A DNA stretch of 10,511 nucleotides from Bacteroidales bacterium (GTDB lineage Bacteria; Bacteroidota; Bacteroidia; Bacteroidales; UBA10428): positions 1-10,511 of the forward strand of contig DAOUOU010000087.1 of assembly GCA_030626465.1 (NCBI GenBank), written 5' to 3'. Positions 1 through 7,157 of this stretch are shown here, one piece after another (position 1 is the stretch's first letter; every line of letters begins with the position of its first letter). The notes under the pieces were generated by a model. The model searched no databases. It was not told where the DNA came from and was given only the letters and a program-made list of their open reading frames with translations. Made by a program: the position numbers and the translations under genes.

Positions 1-312
1 TGGGTATACAAAGGAGAACTACCTGGTTTAGTTGATTTTTATGCTGACTGGTGCAAGCCTTGTCGAATAACTTCACCAATACTGGAAGACCTGGCTCAGG
101 AGTATGCCGGAAAAATAAAAATATATAAAATTGATATACAAAAAGAACAGGAACTGGCTGCTGTTTTTGGAATCCAAAGTATACCAGCCTTTCTTTTTAT
201 CCCAAAGGATGACTCACCGGTTATGTCAGCCGGTATCGCTCAAACTCCGGAACAAACAAAAGAAATGTTCAGAAAACAGATTGACGAAATTCTTTTAAAC
301 AATACCAACTAA
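1..312 (+). CDS. Thioredoxin-fold protein with CKPC active site, 5' end cut off by the window
   Basis: The frame is open from base 1 and ends at TAA 310-312, giving 103 visible residues; the true start lies upstream. The WCKPC motif (visible residues 17-21) follows the hydrophobic strand LVDFYAD, as in thioredoxins. The cis-proline loop SIPAF (Pro at visible residue 62) precedes a strand and a C-terminal helix rich in Glu, Lys and Gln. Known for the family: the CxxC cysteines perform dithiol-disulfide exchange. The Lys-Pro dipeptide differs from the Gly-Pro of classical thioredoxin and would be expected to shift the redox potential. Whether the protein is cytoplasmic or exported cannot be judged because the N-terminus is missing. 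Only 11 bases separate its stop from the next reading frame, so the two were probably co-transcribed. A second, classical thioredoxin gene lies beyond dnaE. Confidence 0.9.
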   Translation, partial: WVYKGELPGLVDFYADWCKPCRITSPILEDLAQEYAGKIKIYKIDIQKEQELAAVFGIQSIPAFLFIPKDDSPVMSAGIAQTPEQTKEMFRKQIDEILLNNTN

Positions 313-323
313 TAGAAAAAGTT

Positions 324-485
324 ATGAAAGAGTTACAGCCTCTAAATCAAAATGTATTGATAGATATCTCGGAAAATTCCGGTGAACAAAAATCATCAGG
401 AGGAATTAACAAGCAACTTTCTGTAAATACCAAACCTAATGTTTTCAGAGGGGAACACATAGTGCACCCCTTTCTTTATTCTTGA
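324..485 (+). CDS. 53-codon frame with a GroES/Cpn10-like N-terminus, probably a truncated groES paralogue
   Basis: ATG 324 to TGA 483-485. The first 28 residues, starting MKELQPLNQNVLID and reaching the SSGGI motif, match the start of GroES-type co-chaperonins: a short strand, Pro-Leu, a VL[IV] strand, then a mobile loop ending in a Gly-Ile step. The following LSVNTKPN can be laid over the usual PD-[ST]-A-x-x-KP segment. After that the similarity stops, and the frame ends at about half of normal GroES length (roughly 90-100 aa). The heptamer-forming beta-barrel core and the C-terminal strand are missing, so the product should not cap GroEL. The gap from this ATG to dnaE (about 320 bases) would hold a complete groES gene, which suggests decay in place rather than a native mini-gene. 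A genuine short peptide is a less likely alternative. The family assignment is by eye from memory. Confidence 0.5.
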   Translation: MKELQPLNQNVLIDISENSGEQKSSGGINKQLSVNTKPNVFRGEHIVHPFLYS

Positions 486-573
486 GAAAGCGTGTTATGG
501 AGAAATAACTTAACTCTCAGGGATGATTGAATTCTTTTCACACAAGTTTTCCATAAATATCAACACCTATTAG
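486..573 (+). pseudogene. Possible out-of-frame C-terminal remnant of the groES paralogue
   Basis: A different frame from the preceding 53-codon ORF reads ACYGEIT, a TAA (at 517-519), then LSGMIEFFSHKFSIN, ending at TAG 571-573. This recalls the C-terminal part of Cpn10 proteins, where a [VL]-L-Y strand is followed by SGTE-hydrophobic-EF-xx-KKF and a final strand. In particular IEF-xx-HKF has the family spacing. Together with 324-485 it would give a frame-shifted gene of about 83 codons, close to expected length. At least one frameshift and one internal stop would be needed. The similarity is weak and short and could be chance. No promoter for dnaE could be recognised confidently in the rest of this spacer (574-642). 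Confidence 0.3.
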
Positions 574-642
574 TTTTTACTTTTTGGTATTGTAACTTTA
601 CCTTTTCGGGTATTACTTGAATGCTTTTTAATTCCAGTTTTT

Positions 643-3600
643 ATGTTCCTGATTTTCGATACCGAAACCACAGGTTTGCCAAAGAATTACAATGCACCAC
701 TTAGCGATTCTGACAACTGGCCCAGAATGGTACAAATTGCGTGGCAGTTGCATGATGAAGCAGGAGGGTTACTTGAGGTAAAAAACTTTATTGTAAAACC
801 AGAAGGATATACCATACCTTATAGTGCTGAAAAAATCCATGGTATATCTACCGAAAAAGCACAAAATGAAGGTCATGAATTGCAATGGGTGCTTAAAGAA
901 TTTAACAGATCACTATTAAAAACTAAATTTCTTGCAGGGCATAACATAGAATTCGATATCAGTATAGTGGGTGCTGAATTTCATCGAAAAGACCTATCCA
1001 CTGGCTTTTTGGAGCTTGCCAGAATTGATACCAAGGAAGAAAGCACTGATTATTGTGCATTGCCCGGAGGCAGGAGAGGTAAATACAAATGGCCCACTCT
1101 TTCTGAATTGCATACGAGACTGTTCGGTGAAGATTTTCAGGAAGCTCATAATGCTTCTGCTGACGTAGTAGCAACAGCGCGGTGCTTTTTAGAGTTGCTA
1201 AGGCTTGGAATCATTGATCCTTCTAAATTTGGCTTATCGCCTGCGTTTACTGAAGAGTTCAGAAAAATTAATCCGGATATCATACGGCCTATTGATCTTG
1301 TCATAGAATCTAATAAGGATTCTAAACAGGCAGGTGATATTTCACCTGAAAATACTTTCGGAATAGAAGCACAAAAAGTCGATATTAATACTCCTTTTAC
1401 TCATTTGCATGTACATACACAATACTCCATACTGGATGGGGCCGCTGATATTTCGGGACTTATCACCAAAGCGAAAGCCGATGGTATGATAGCCCTTGCC
1501 ATTACCGATCATGGCATTATGTTTGGTGTAAAAGAATTTCATAATATTTCCAGAAAGAGAGGAATAAAGCCAATACTTGGTTGTGAAGTATATGTTGCCC
1601 GGCGCACCCGTTTTGATAAATCGGATAAATCGGATGGAGGAGGAAAGCATTTGATACTATTGGCAAAGAATGTTGAAGGTTATCACAATCTTGTCAAACT
1701 GGTTTCTTATGGCTGGACTGAGGGATTCTATTACAAGCCGAGGATTGATATGGAGTTGTTAAGGAAATTCAACAAAGGACTAATTGCTTGCTCGGCTTGT
1801 TTGCATGGAGTAATTGCAACGATAATACTTAACGAGGGAATTGAAGAAGCCCGAAAGAAAATATACGAATACAAGGAGATATTTGGAGAAGATTTTTACC
1901 TGGAGTTACAAAGACATAGATCTGGTGATGCTCAAATTGATGAGGAGGTATATAAAGACCAGGTATTCGTCAATACACAACTCGTTCAACTTAGTAAAGA
2001 GACAGATACACCTCTGATAGCAACAAATGATGTTCACTTTATTAACGAAGAAGATGCTGAAGCACATGATAGATTGCTATGCATCAGTACGGCAACAGAT
2101 ATTGACAATCCGAACCGGCTGAGATATACCCAACAGGAGTGGATGAAAACACAGGAGGAAATGCGTGAGTTATTTCTCGATCTGCCGGAAGCTTTGGAAA
2201 ATACTCACCGGATAGTTGAAAAAATTGAAGATTTTAAACTTGATTCTCCAGCTATCATGCCTGAGTTTCCCATCCCGGAGGAATTCGGCACGATAGAAAG
2301 TTACCGGGAAAAATACACAAAAGAAGCCCTTGTCAAAGAATTTTCAGAGACAGCTTATAAAAGATTAGGCAACTTGGAGAAAGTTCTGAGAGTAAAGCTG
2401 GAAGTGGATTACCTGCAATACCTGGTATATGAAGGTGCCAAACTTCGTTATGGCGATCGATTTGATTCAATTATAAAAGAAAGAATTGATTTTGAGTTGA
2501 ATACTATTAAGTCGATGGGTTTTCCGGGGTATTTTCTTATTGTTTGGGATTTTATTCGTGCAGCTCGTGAGATGGAGGTATCGGTAGGTCCCGGCCGTGG
2601 TTCCGCAGCCGGATCTGCAGTAGCTTATTGTTTGCAAATTACAGATATTGATCCAATTGAACATGATTTGCTTTTTGAACGTTTTCTGAATCCCGATAGA
2701 ATTTCGATGCCTGATATGGATATTGATTTCGATGAAGATGGACGGGAAAAAGTATTGAAATATGTAGTAGATAAATATGGAGCGAAACGGGTTGCTCATA
2801 TTATCACTTTTGGGACCATGGCACCAAAAATGGCAATTAGAGATGTAGCAAGGGTTCAAAAGCTTCCACTTTCGGAAGCAGACAGGCTGGCTAAGTTGGT
2901 GCCGGAAAGACCGGGGACATCTTTTAAAAAGGCTTATGAAGAAGTACCTGAACTTAGTCAGGAGAAAGAAAGTCCGAATACCTTAATATCTCAAACTTTG
3001 AAATATGCTGAAGTCCTCGAAGGTTCGGTAAGGCAAACCGGAGTGCATGCCTGCGGAATCATTATAGGACGGGAAGATCTTGAAGAACATATTCCAGTTT
3101 GCATAAATAAAGACACGGACCTTTATGTTACTCAATTTGACGGAAAGCATATCGAATCAGTCGGAATGCTTAAAATGGATTTTTTAGGCTTAAAGACTCT
3201 TTCGATTATTAAGGATACCATTGATAACCTCCGACAATCGAAGGGAGTGGAAGTAAACATAAATAAAATTCCACTTGATGATGCCGAAACCTTCGAACTT
3301 TATAGTAAGGGGGAAACAACAGGATTATTCCAGTTTGAGTCGCCAGGCATGAAAAAACATCTTCGTGCCCTGAAACCAAATAGATTGGAAGATCTGATCG
3401 CTATGAATGCGCTTTATCGTCCAGGACCTATGGATTATATTCCAAAATTCATTGCACGAAAGCAGGGTCGGGAAAAAATTGAGTATGATTTGCCTGAAAT
3501 GGAAGAATATCTCAAGGATACCTATGGTATTACAGTGTATCAGGAGCAGGTAATGCTTCTCTCGCAAAAACTTGCCGGATTCACAAAGGGTATGGCAGAT

Positions 3601-4986
3601 TCCTTGCGAAAAGCGATGGGTAAGAAGATCAAGTCTATGATGGACGATTTAAAAGAGAAATTTATTGAGGGTTGCAGGAATAACGGTTATAAAGAAAACA
3701 CAATTAATAAAATATGGAGTGATTGGGAGGCATTTGCCCAGTATGCATTCAACAAATCACATTCTACTTGTTATGCATTGGTTTCTTATCAAACTGCGTA
3801 CCTTAAGGCACATTACCCAGCCGAATTTATGGCTGCTGTATTAAGTCGTAATTTAAGTGATATTAAGAAGATAACGTTTTTCATGGAAGAATGTAAACGC
3901 ATGGGTTTGCATGTTTTGGTGCCCGATATAAATGAAAGTCATGCCAGATTCACTGTAAACAAGGATGGCAATATTCGGTTTGGTTTAGCTGCGATTAAAG
4001 GATTAGGCGAATCGGCAGTGCAACATATTATAGAAGAAAGGGAAAAGAAAGGCACATTCAAAGATATTTTTAATTTTGTTGAACGGATTAATCTTAACAC
4101 TGTCAATAAGAGAAGCTTAGAAGCATTGGCAATGGCTGGAGGTCTTGACAGTTTTGATGAAATTGACCGTTACCAATATTTTATAACAGATAAGGATAGC
4201 ATGACATGGATCGATCAATTGATACGTTATGGTAACCTTGTGAAAACACAACAGACTAATACTCTATTTGACCAGGATTCCAGTTATCAGAACGCACAGA
4301 AAAAGCCATCCGTTGCTGAAGGAGAAGCATGGGCACCCTTAGAGAGGTTGAATAAAGAAAAAGAACTTATTGGCGTTTTTCTCTCATCCCATCCCTTGGA
4401 TGATTATACCCTTGAAATTGAAAACTTCACTAATTGTACTTTATCCGAACTCACTGATATTGATAGCATTAAAACTAAGGAACTTGCGGTAGCTGGTTTA
4501 GTCACAGAAGTCAGGCACCTGACAACAAAAACTGGCAGGCCTTTTGGATCATTCCTCATTGAGGATTATACTGATTCTTACAAATTCATGCTTTTTGGGA
4601 GAGATTATGAGGATTACCGAAAATACATGTATGAAGGGTATTCTTTACTAATTCGGGGGATGATGCAACCAAACCAATGGCGCAGAGATAGCGAATCTTG
4701 GGAATTTAAAGTAAAATCAATAATCATATTGAACAATGCCCGGGAGGAAATCGTTAATAATCTGGCAATAAAAATATCGTTAAAAGATCTGGATGAAGAT
4801 ATCGTCAAGGAAATCCGTGAACAAACAAATCGACACAAAGGTAAAGCAACCATCAAGTTTTATATCTGCGATGAAAGTGAAGGACTAACTTTAGAAATGT
4901 ATTCGAGAAATACCTCGGTATCTGTAACAAATGAACTTGTAGAATACTTGAACAACAGATCCGAGATCGAATACAAGGTAAGTTGA
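643..4986 (+). CDS. dnaE: DNA polymerase III alpha subunit with fused N-terminal DEDDh exonuclease
   Basis: Catalytic subunit of the replicative DNA polymerase, acting at the replication fork. Residues 1-190 form a DnaQ/epsilon-like 3'-5' exonuclease with all DEDDh residues visible: Asp6 and Glu8 (FDTETTG), Asp105 (NIEFD), His169 and Asp174 (AHNASAD). After a linker (about 190-250), a PHP domain begins at HLHVHT (254-259), with ITDHG (287-291), GCEVY (313-317), His336 and NDVH (462-465). The polymerase palm contains GPGRGSAAGS (649-658), PDMDIDFD (690-697; catalytic Asp691 and Asp693) and LKMDFLGL (843-850; Asp846). Fingers, helix-hairpin-helix and an OB fold (about 1280-1360) follow. At 1447 aa it is about 290 longer than E. 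coli DnaE (about 1160), mostly because of the exonuclease. The start is fixed because the first exonuclease strand begins at residue 2 and no upstream ATG occurs in frame after the TAG at 571. PolC is excluded: the exonuclease is N-terminal, not inserted in the PHP domain. Confidence 0.97.
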   Translation: MFLIFDTETTGLPKNYNAPLSDSDNWPRMVQIAWQLHDEAGGLLEVKNFIVKPEGYTIPYSAEKIHGISTEKAQNEGHELQWVLKEFNRSLLKTKFLAGHNIEFDISIVGAEFHRKDLSTGFLELARIDTKEESTDYCALPGGRRGKYKWPTLSELHTRLFGEDFQEAHNASADVVATARCFLELLRLGIIDPSKFGLSPAFTEEFRKINPDIIRPIDLVIESNKDSKQAGDISPENTFGIEAQKVDINTPFTHLHVHTQYSILDGAADISGLITKAKADGMIALAITDHGIMFGVKEFHNISRKRGIKPILGCEVYVARRTRFDKSDKSDGGGKHLILLAKNVEGYHNLVKLVSYGWTEGFYYKPRIDMELLRKFNKGLIACSACLHGVIATIILNEGIEEARKKIYEYKEIFGEDFYLELQRHRSGDAQIDEEVYKDQVFVNTQLVQLSKETDTPLIATNDVHFINEEDAEAHDRLLCISTATDIDNPNRLRYTQQEWMKTQEEMRELFLDLPEALENTHRIVEKIEDFKLDSPAIMPEFPIPEEFGTIESYREKYTKEALVKEFSETAYKRLGNLEKVLRVKLEVDYLQYLVYEGAKLRYGDRFDSIIKERIDFELNTIKSMGFPGYFLIVWDFIRAAREMEVSVGPGRGSAAGSAVAYCLQITDIDPIEHDLLFERFLNPDRISMPDMDIDFDEDGREKVLKYVVDKYGAKRVAHIITFGTMAPKMAIRDVARVQKLPLSEADRLAKLVPERPGTSFKKAYEEVPELSQEKESPNTLISQTLKYAEVLEGSVRQTGVHACGIIIGREDLEEHIPVCINKDTDLYVTQFDGKHIESVGMLKMDFLGLKTLSIIKDTIDNLRQSKGVEVNINKIPLDDAETFELYSKGETTGLFQFESPGMKKHLRALKPNRLEDLIAMNALYRPGPMDYIPKFIARKQGREKIEYDLPEMEEYLKDTYGITVYQEQVMLLSQKLAGFTKGMADSLRKAMGKKIKSMMDDLKEKFIEGCRNNGYKENTINKIWSDWEAFAQYAFNKSHSTCYALVSYQTAYLKAHYPAEFMAAVLSRNLSDIKKITFFMEECKRMGLHVLVPDINESHARFTVNKDGNIRFGLAAIKGLGESAVQHIIEEREKKGTFKDIFNFVERINLNTVNKRSLEALAMAGGLDSFDEIDRYQYFITDKDSMTWIDQLIRYGNLVKTQQTNTLFDQDSSYQNAQKKPSVAEGEAWAPLERLNKEKELIGVFLSSHPLDDYTLEIENFTNCTLSELTDIDSIKTKELAVAGLVTEVRHLTTKTGRPFGSFLIEDYTDSYKFMLFGRDYEDYRKYMYEGYSLLIRGMMQPNQWRRDSESWEFKVKSIIILNNAREEIVNNLAIKISLKDLDEDIVKEIREQTNRHKGKATIKFYICDESEGLTLEMYSRNTSVSVTNELVEYLNNRSEIEYKVS

Positions 4987-4995
4987 TTATTAGTT

Positions 4996-5026
4996 GTTGG
5001 GCAGCTTCGGTTTTTTATTAAATTTG
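4996..5026 (+). promoter_or_regulatory. Predicted Bacteroidota-type promoter for trxA
   Basis: TAAATTTG at 5019-5026 is an exact match to the Bacteroidota -7 element TAnnTTTG. GTTG at 4996-4999 matches the -33 element TTTG in three of four bases, with the typical 19-base spacer. Transcription would begin near 5033, leaving a leader of about 40 bases before the trxA ATG at 5073. It lies entirely between the dnaE stop and trxA, so trxA can probably be expressed independently of replication-polymerase transcription. Confidence 0.6.
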
Positions 5027-5072
5027 TTTGGTACAGCATTGATGAATATTAACAAATAAATATATTATTGAG

Positions 5073-5390
5073 ATGGCTTTAGAATTAACAGATTCGAATT
5101 TTGAAGAAATAGTATTAAGGGCAGATAAACCCGTGATCGTCGATTTTTGGGCAGAATGGTGTGGCCCATGTCGTATGGTAGGCCCAATAGTTACTGAAAT
5201 TGGAGAGGACTACAATGAAAAAGTGATTGTTGGAAAGCTCGATGTAGATAGTAATCCGGGAGTTGCCAGCAGGTATGGAATAAGAAACATTCCTACCATC
5301 TTGTTTTTTAAAGAAGGTGAAGTTAAGGACAAACAAGTTGGTGCTTGTCCTAAAAGCACTCTTGTAAATAAGCTGGATGCTCTATTATAA
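5073..5390 (+). CDS. trxA: Thioredoxin (classical WCGPC type)
   Basis: Small cytoplasmic disulfide reductase, normally re-reduced by thioredoxin reductase and used by ribonucleotide reductase, peroxiredoxins and others. All 105 residues fit the family length. WCGPC is at 29-33, the buried acid Asp24 and its partner Lys55 correspond to E. coli Asp26 and Lys57, and the cis-proline is Pro74 in NIPT. The VGA turn (89-91) that forms part of the substrate groove is present. There is no signal peptide. One unusual point is a third cysteine, Cys92, immediately after that turn, where E. coli thioredoxin has a non-cysteine residue. The ATG at 5073 gives the standard N-terminus ahead of the first strand. 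The gene stands 86 bases after dnaE with its own predicted promoter and is followed by a strong hairpin, so it is probably a monocistronic unit or the end of one. Confidence 0.96.
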   Translation: MALELTDSNFEEIVLRADKPVIVDFWAEWCGPCRMVGPIVTEIGEDYNEKVIVGKLDVDSNPGVASRYGIRNIPTILFFKEGEVKDKQVGACPKSTLVNKLDALL

Positions 5391-5406
5391 TTTGAATTTT
5401 ATCTGG

Positions 5407-5478
5407 AAGCTATTGAAAAAAGCATGCAACTTATTTGATTTAAAATGCCTTTTTTAATAGCTTTCTTTTTTATTTTCT
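5407..5478 (+). terminator. Large hairpin with T-rich tail after trxA
   Basis: Arms at 5407-5425 and 5445-5463 pair over 19 positions, with one G-U wobble and one A-C mismatch, around a 19-base loop. A T-rich tract (5464-5478) follows, as in an intrinsic terminator on the plus strand. It starts 17 bases after the trxA stop and ends just before the ATG of the downstream membrane-protein gene, leaving almost no room for another promoter. The stem is long and AU-rich in its middle, so partial termination, attenuation or RNA processing are alternatives. Confidence 0.65.
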
Positions 5479-5479
5479 T

Positions 5480-6469
5480 ATGATAAAATTTTTCCGTAGA
5501 AACCAACAGGCATTTATCATCTTTATCTTTTTCTATTCTTTTTTTTCGGTCTTTAGTGTTCATACTGCCCAATCAAATCAACCAAATTTACCGATACCCT
5601 TTTTATTGCCTTTTCTGGCAAATTACAAAAACATACTTTTTGAACTGGATCCATCAGGTCTGATATTATCACTTTTCACAGCTTTGGGTTTGTTGTTTGC
5701 AGGATTTTATTTAACCAGAACAAGTATAAAATTTCTTATACTGCAAAATCGAACACAATTTCCTGCTGTTTTTCTTATTTCCATTTCATCTTTCGCGTTT
5801 TACCAGGAGTTATTCTCCGAAATTTTGATTGCTTTATTATTTGTACTCTTTATAATGCACAGGATTTTTGAAATTATTTCAGATAAGAAGTTATCTATCA
5901 GGTTTCTCGATACAGGCTTACTATTGGCTATTGGCAGTCTTTTTTATTTCAACATAATTTTCCTCCTGCCTTTTTTGTGGATAGCTCAATTTACACTTCG
6001 GCAGTTTAATTGGAGAGAATTCATTTATATACTTATCGGTCTTGCTCTTCCATTTCTTTATATTCTGACCGGATATTTCTTTTATGATCGGTCCATTATT
6101 GAAATGAAGAATTTACTTTTTCAATGGATTGCGCTTGAGAAGGTTGTTAATTTCTCATGGCCTTTGATGGTGTCGCTCGGTTTTTATATTTTTGCAATGA
6201 TCATAGCAAATTTTAATGCTATGAGAAAGTATGCTACCGCAAAAGTTCAGCTAAGAAAATTTTATCAAATACTGTTTTATCTTTTTATTAATATCCTTCT
6301 TATCTATATTCTAATCCCTTCAGTCGGGATAGAAATATTCATACTTTTTTCAATCCCTGTTTCCATACTGTTATCAACTTATTTTAACGATTGTAAAAAT
6401 AATTTCATCAATAATTTTCTTTTCATCATTCTTTTAGTAATCCCGATTGCATTAAACGTATTTGGATAA
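5480..6469 (+). CDS. Multi-pass inner-membrane protein, resembling Bacteroidota DUF6427-type proteins
   Basis: Very hydrophobic 329-residue protein with about nine or ten apparent membrane segments (roughly residues 10-28, 62-80, 95-107, 113-132, 145-170, 180-202, 228-246, 261-279, 283-301 and 310-327). It has a positively charged N-terminus (KFFRRNQQ), which should stay in the cytoplasm. Phe, Ile and Leu dominate. Charged residues sit in short loops such as NRTQ near 90, DKK near 135 and the KYATAKVQLRK stretch (250-260). No catalytic motif is visible. Size, segment pattern and the S-L-F-Y-F...W-I-A-Q region recall a family of uncharacterised Bacteroidota membrane proteins that I know as DUF6427; this is from memory and unverified. 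The ATG at 5480 precedes the basic N-terminus and lies immediately after the T-tract of the trxA hairpin, with no recognisable ribosome-binding site or promoter. Function unknown; a role in polysaccharide or lipid handling would be speculation. Confidence 0.8.
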   Translation: MIKFFRRNQQAFIIFIFFYSFFSVFSVHTAQSNQPNLPIPFLLPFLANYKNILFELDPSGLILSLFTALGLLFAGFYLTRTSIKFLILQNRTQFPAVFLISISSFAFYQELFSEILIALLFVLFIMHRIFEIISDKKLSIRFLDTGLLLAIGSLFYFNIIFLLPFLWIAQFTLRQFNWREFIYILIGLALPFLYILTGYFFYDRSIIEMKNLLFQWIALEKVVNFSWPLMVSLGFYIFAMIIANFNAMRKYATAKVQLRKFYQILFYLFINILLIYILIPSVGIEIFILFSIPVSILLSTYFNDCKNNFINNFLFIILLVIPIALNVFG

Positions 6470-6498
6470 AACAATACAGATGATAAGGGATATTCGCT

Positions 6499-6558
6499 AA
6501 AACATAAATTATTAGTTATCAAGATTTTTGATTTTCGAAGAATTTAAAACATAAATTA
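6499..6558. repeat. 13-base direct repeat in the convergent intergenic gap
   Basis: AAAACATAAATTA occurs identically at 6499-6511 and 6546-6558, 47 bases apart start to start. The surroundings are very AT-rich, and no protein product or stable hairpin is associated with it. It may be chance in low-complexity DNA. The rest of the 6470-6715 gap contains only the minus-strand terminator. Confidence 0.5.
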
Positions 6559-6656
6559 AATTACTGATTATTAATAACTTCTGAAATCGTATATCGCTAT
6601 TCCTTGTTCGTAAATCATTATAATAATAAAACACTCTTACTCCTGAAAATCCCTGA

Positions 6657-6686
6657 TAAAAAAAGCTGTCCGGTTTCAGACAGCTT
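6657..6686 (-). terminator. Intrinsic terminator of the minus-strand lipoprotein/secreted-protein unit
   Basis: AAGCTGTC (6663-6670) and GACAGCTT (6679-6686) form a perfect 8-base-pair stem with an 8-base loop. Read on the minus strand, the hairpin runs directly into seven U residues (6658-6664 on the plus strand are A; two of these pair in the stem). It begins about 30 bases after the stop codon of the last minus-strand gene. On the plus strand no T-run follows, so it should not stop transcription of the convergent membrane-protein gene efficiently. Confidence 0.85.
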
Positions 6687-6715
6687 AAATAGCAAGAAAA
6701 ACTAATATCGATAAA

Positions 6716-7156
6716 TTATAGCTTTTTAACAAAAGATAAAACTCCAACAGATTCTCCGGGCTTTCCTTCTTTAAAAGATATAAATACATGATAGACTCCG
6801 GTTTTTTGACATTTAAAATCGAAGAAAGGAAATTCTTTTCCAGTAGCACTTATATAGGTACTTCCCTGTAAAACATTCATATCAAAAAGCTGGAGAATGG
6901 CTTCCCCTTCAGAATCAGGAGCTGTACAAATTGAAAAACGATATTGTGTGTTTTTACTAAGAACCATTGAGAACTTTGCTGATGGAGGCTTACCGCCTGG
7001 AATACCTGCGTCAAGTTTAATGATGAAATCTTTCAGATAAGTAACATTACCTGCGCTGGCAGCACATTGGGCAACCATCTCAACATTATCTTGTGCGATA
7101 ACTTCACTATTGAAGAATATAATGGAAAAGAAAATTAATTTCAGGATATTTTTCAT
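6716..7156 (-). CDS. Small secreted protein, probably beta-sandwich, function unknown
   Basis: The 146 residues begin with a signal peptide: MKN, a hydrophobic core (ILKLIFFSIIFF), then a likely signal peptidase I site after VIA (residue 21). No lipobox cysteine is present, so a soluble periplasmic or secreted product is expected. The mature part alternates hydrophobic and polar residues as in beta-strands. It contains KNTQYRFSICTAP (68-80), a strand ending in LQLFD (88-92), and GVYHVFISFKEGKPGES (120-136). This order of strands and turns resembles small jelly-roll or pre-peptidase C-terminal-like domains, but I cannot assign a family. Three cysteines (31, 77, 116) remain after processing. 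The start lies one base after the stop of the upstream lipoprotein gene, implying translational coupling and a shared function. A terminator follows the stop codon. Confidence 0.8.
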   Translation of the reverse strand: MKNILKLIFFSIIFFNSEVIAQDNVEMVAQCAASAGNVTYLKDFIIKLDAGIPGGKPPSAKFSMVLSKNTQYRFSICTAPDSEGEAILQLFDMNVLQGSTYISATGKEFPFFDFKCQKTGVYHVFISFKEGKPGESVGVLSFVKKL

Positions 7157-7157
7157 G

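Noticed and set aside
470..490. CTTTCT/AGAAAG short inverted repeat at the end of the 53-codon frame, possible terminator
   Set aside because: The stem is only six AT-rich pairs with no following T-run, and it may simply be part of the decayed gene.
571..600. Promoter-like strings TAGTTTTT, TACTTTTTG and TAACTTTA upstream of dnaE
   Set aside because: Each misses the TAnnTTTG consensus by one base or by spacing, and none has a convincing TTTG partner about 19 bases upstream. In T-rich DNA such near matches are expected.
1342..1650. 102-codon minus-strand open frame inside dnaE
   Set aside because: It is opposite the PHP domain, with no promoter, no start context and a composition unlike a protein; treated as a shadow.
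2467..2859. 130-codon minus-strand open frame inside dnaE
   Set aside because: It lies entirely opposite the conserved polymerase palm, has an unlikely composition rich in Cys, Asn, Ile and His, and shows no recognisable domain; it is a by-product of the dnaE codons.
4987..5018. GC patch followed by TTTTTT after the dnaE stop, possible terminator
   Set aside because: No complementary arm for the GGGCAGCTTCGG patch was found nearby, so no hairpin forms; the T-run is better explained as promoter spacer.
6470..6656. Possible small RNA or short peptide in the convergent gap
   Set aside because: No promoter match, no stable hairpin and no reading frame with a plausible start were seen; only AT-rich sequence with one direct repeat.
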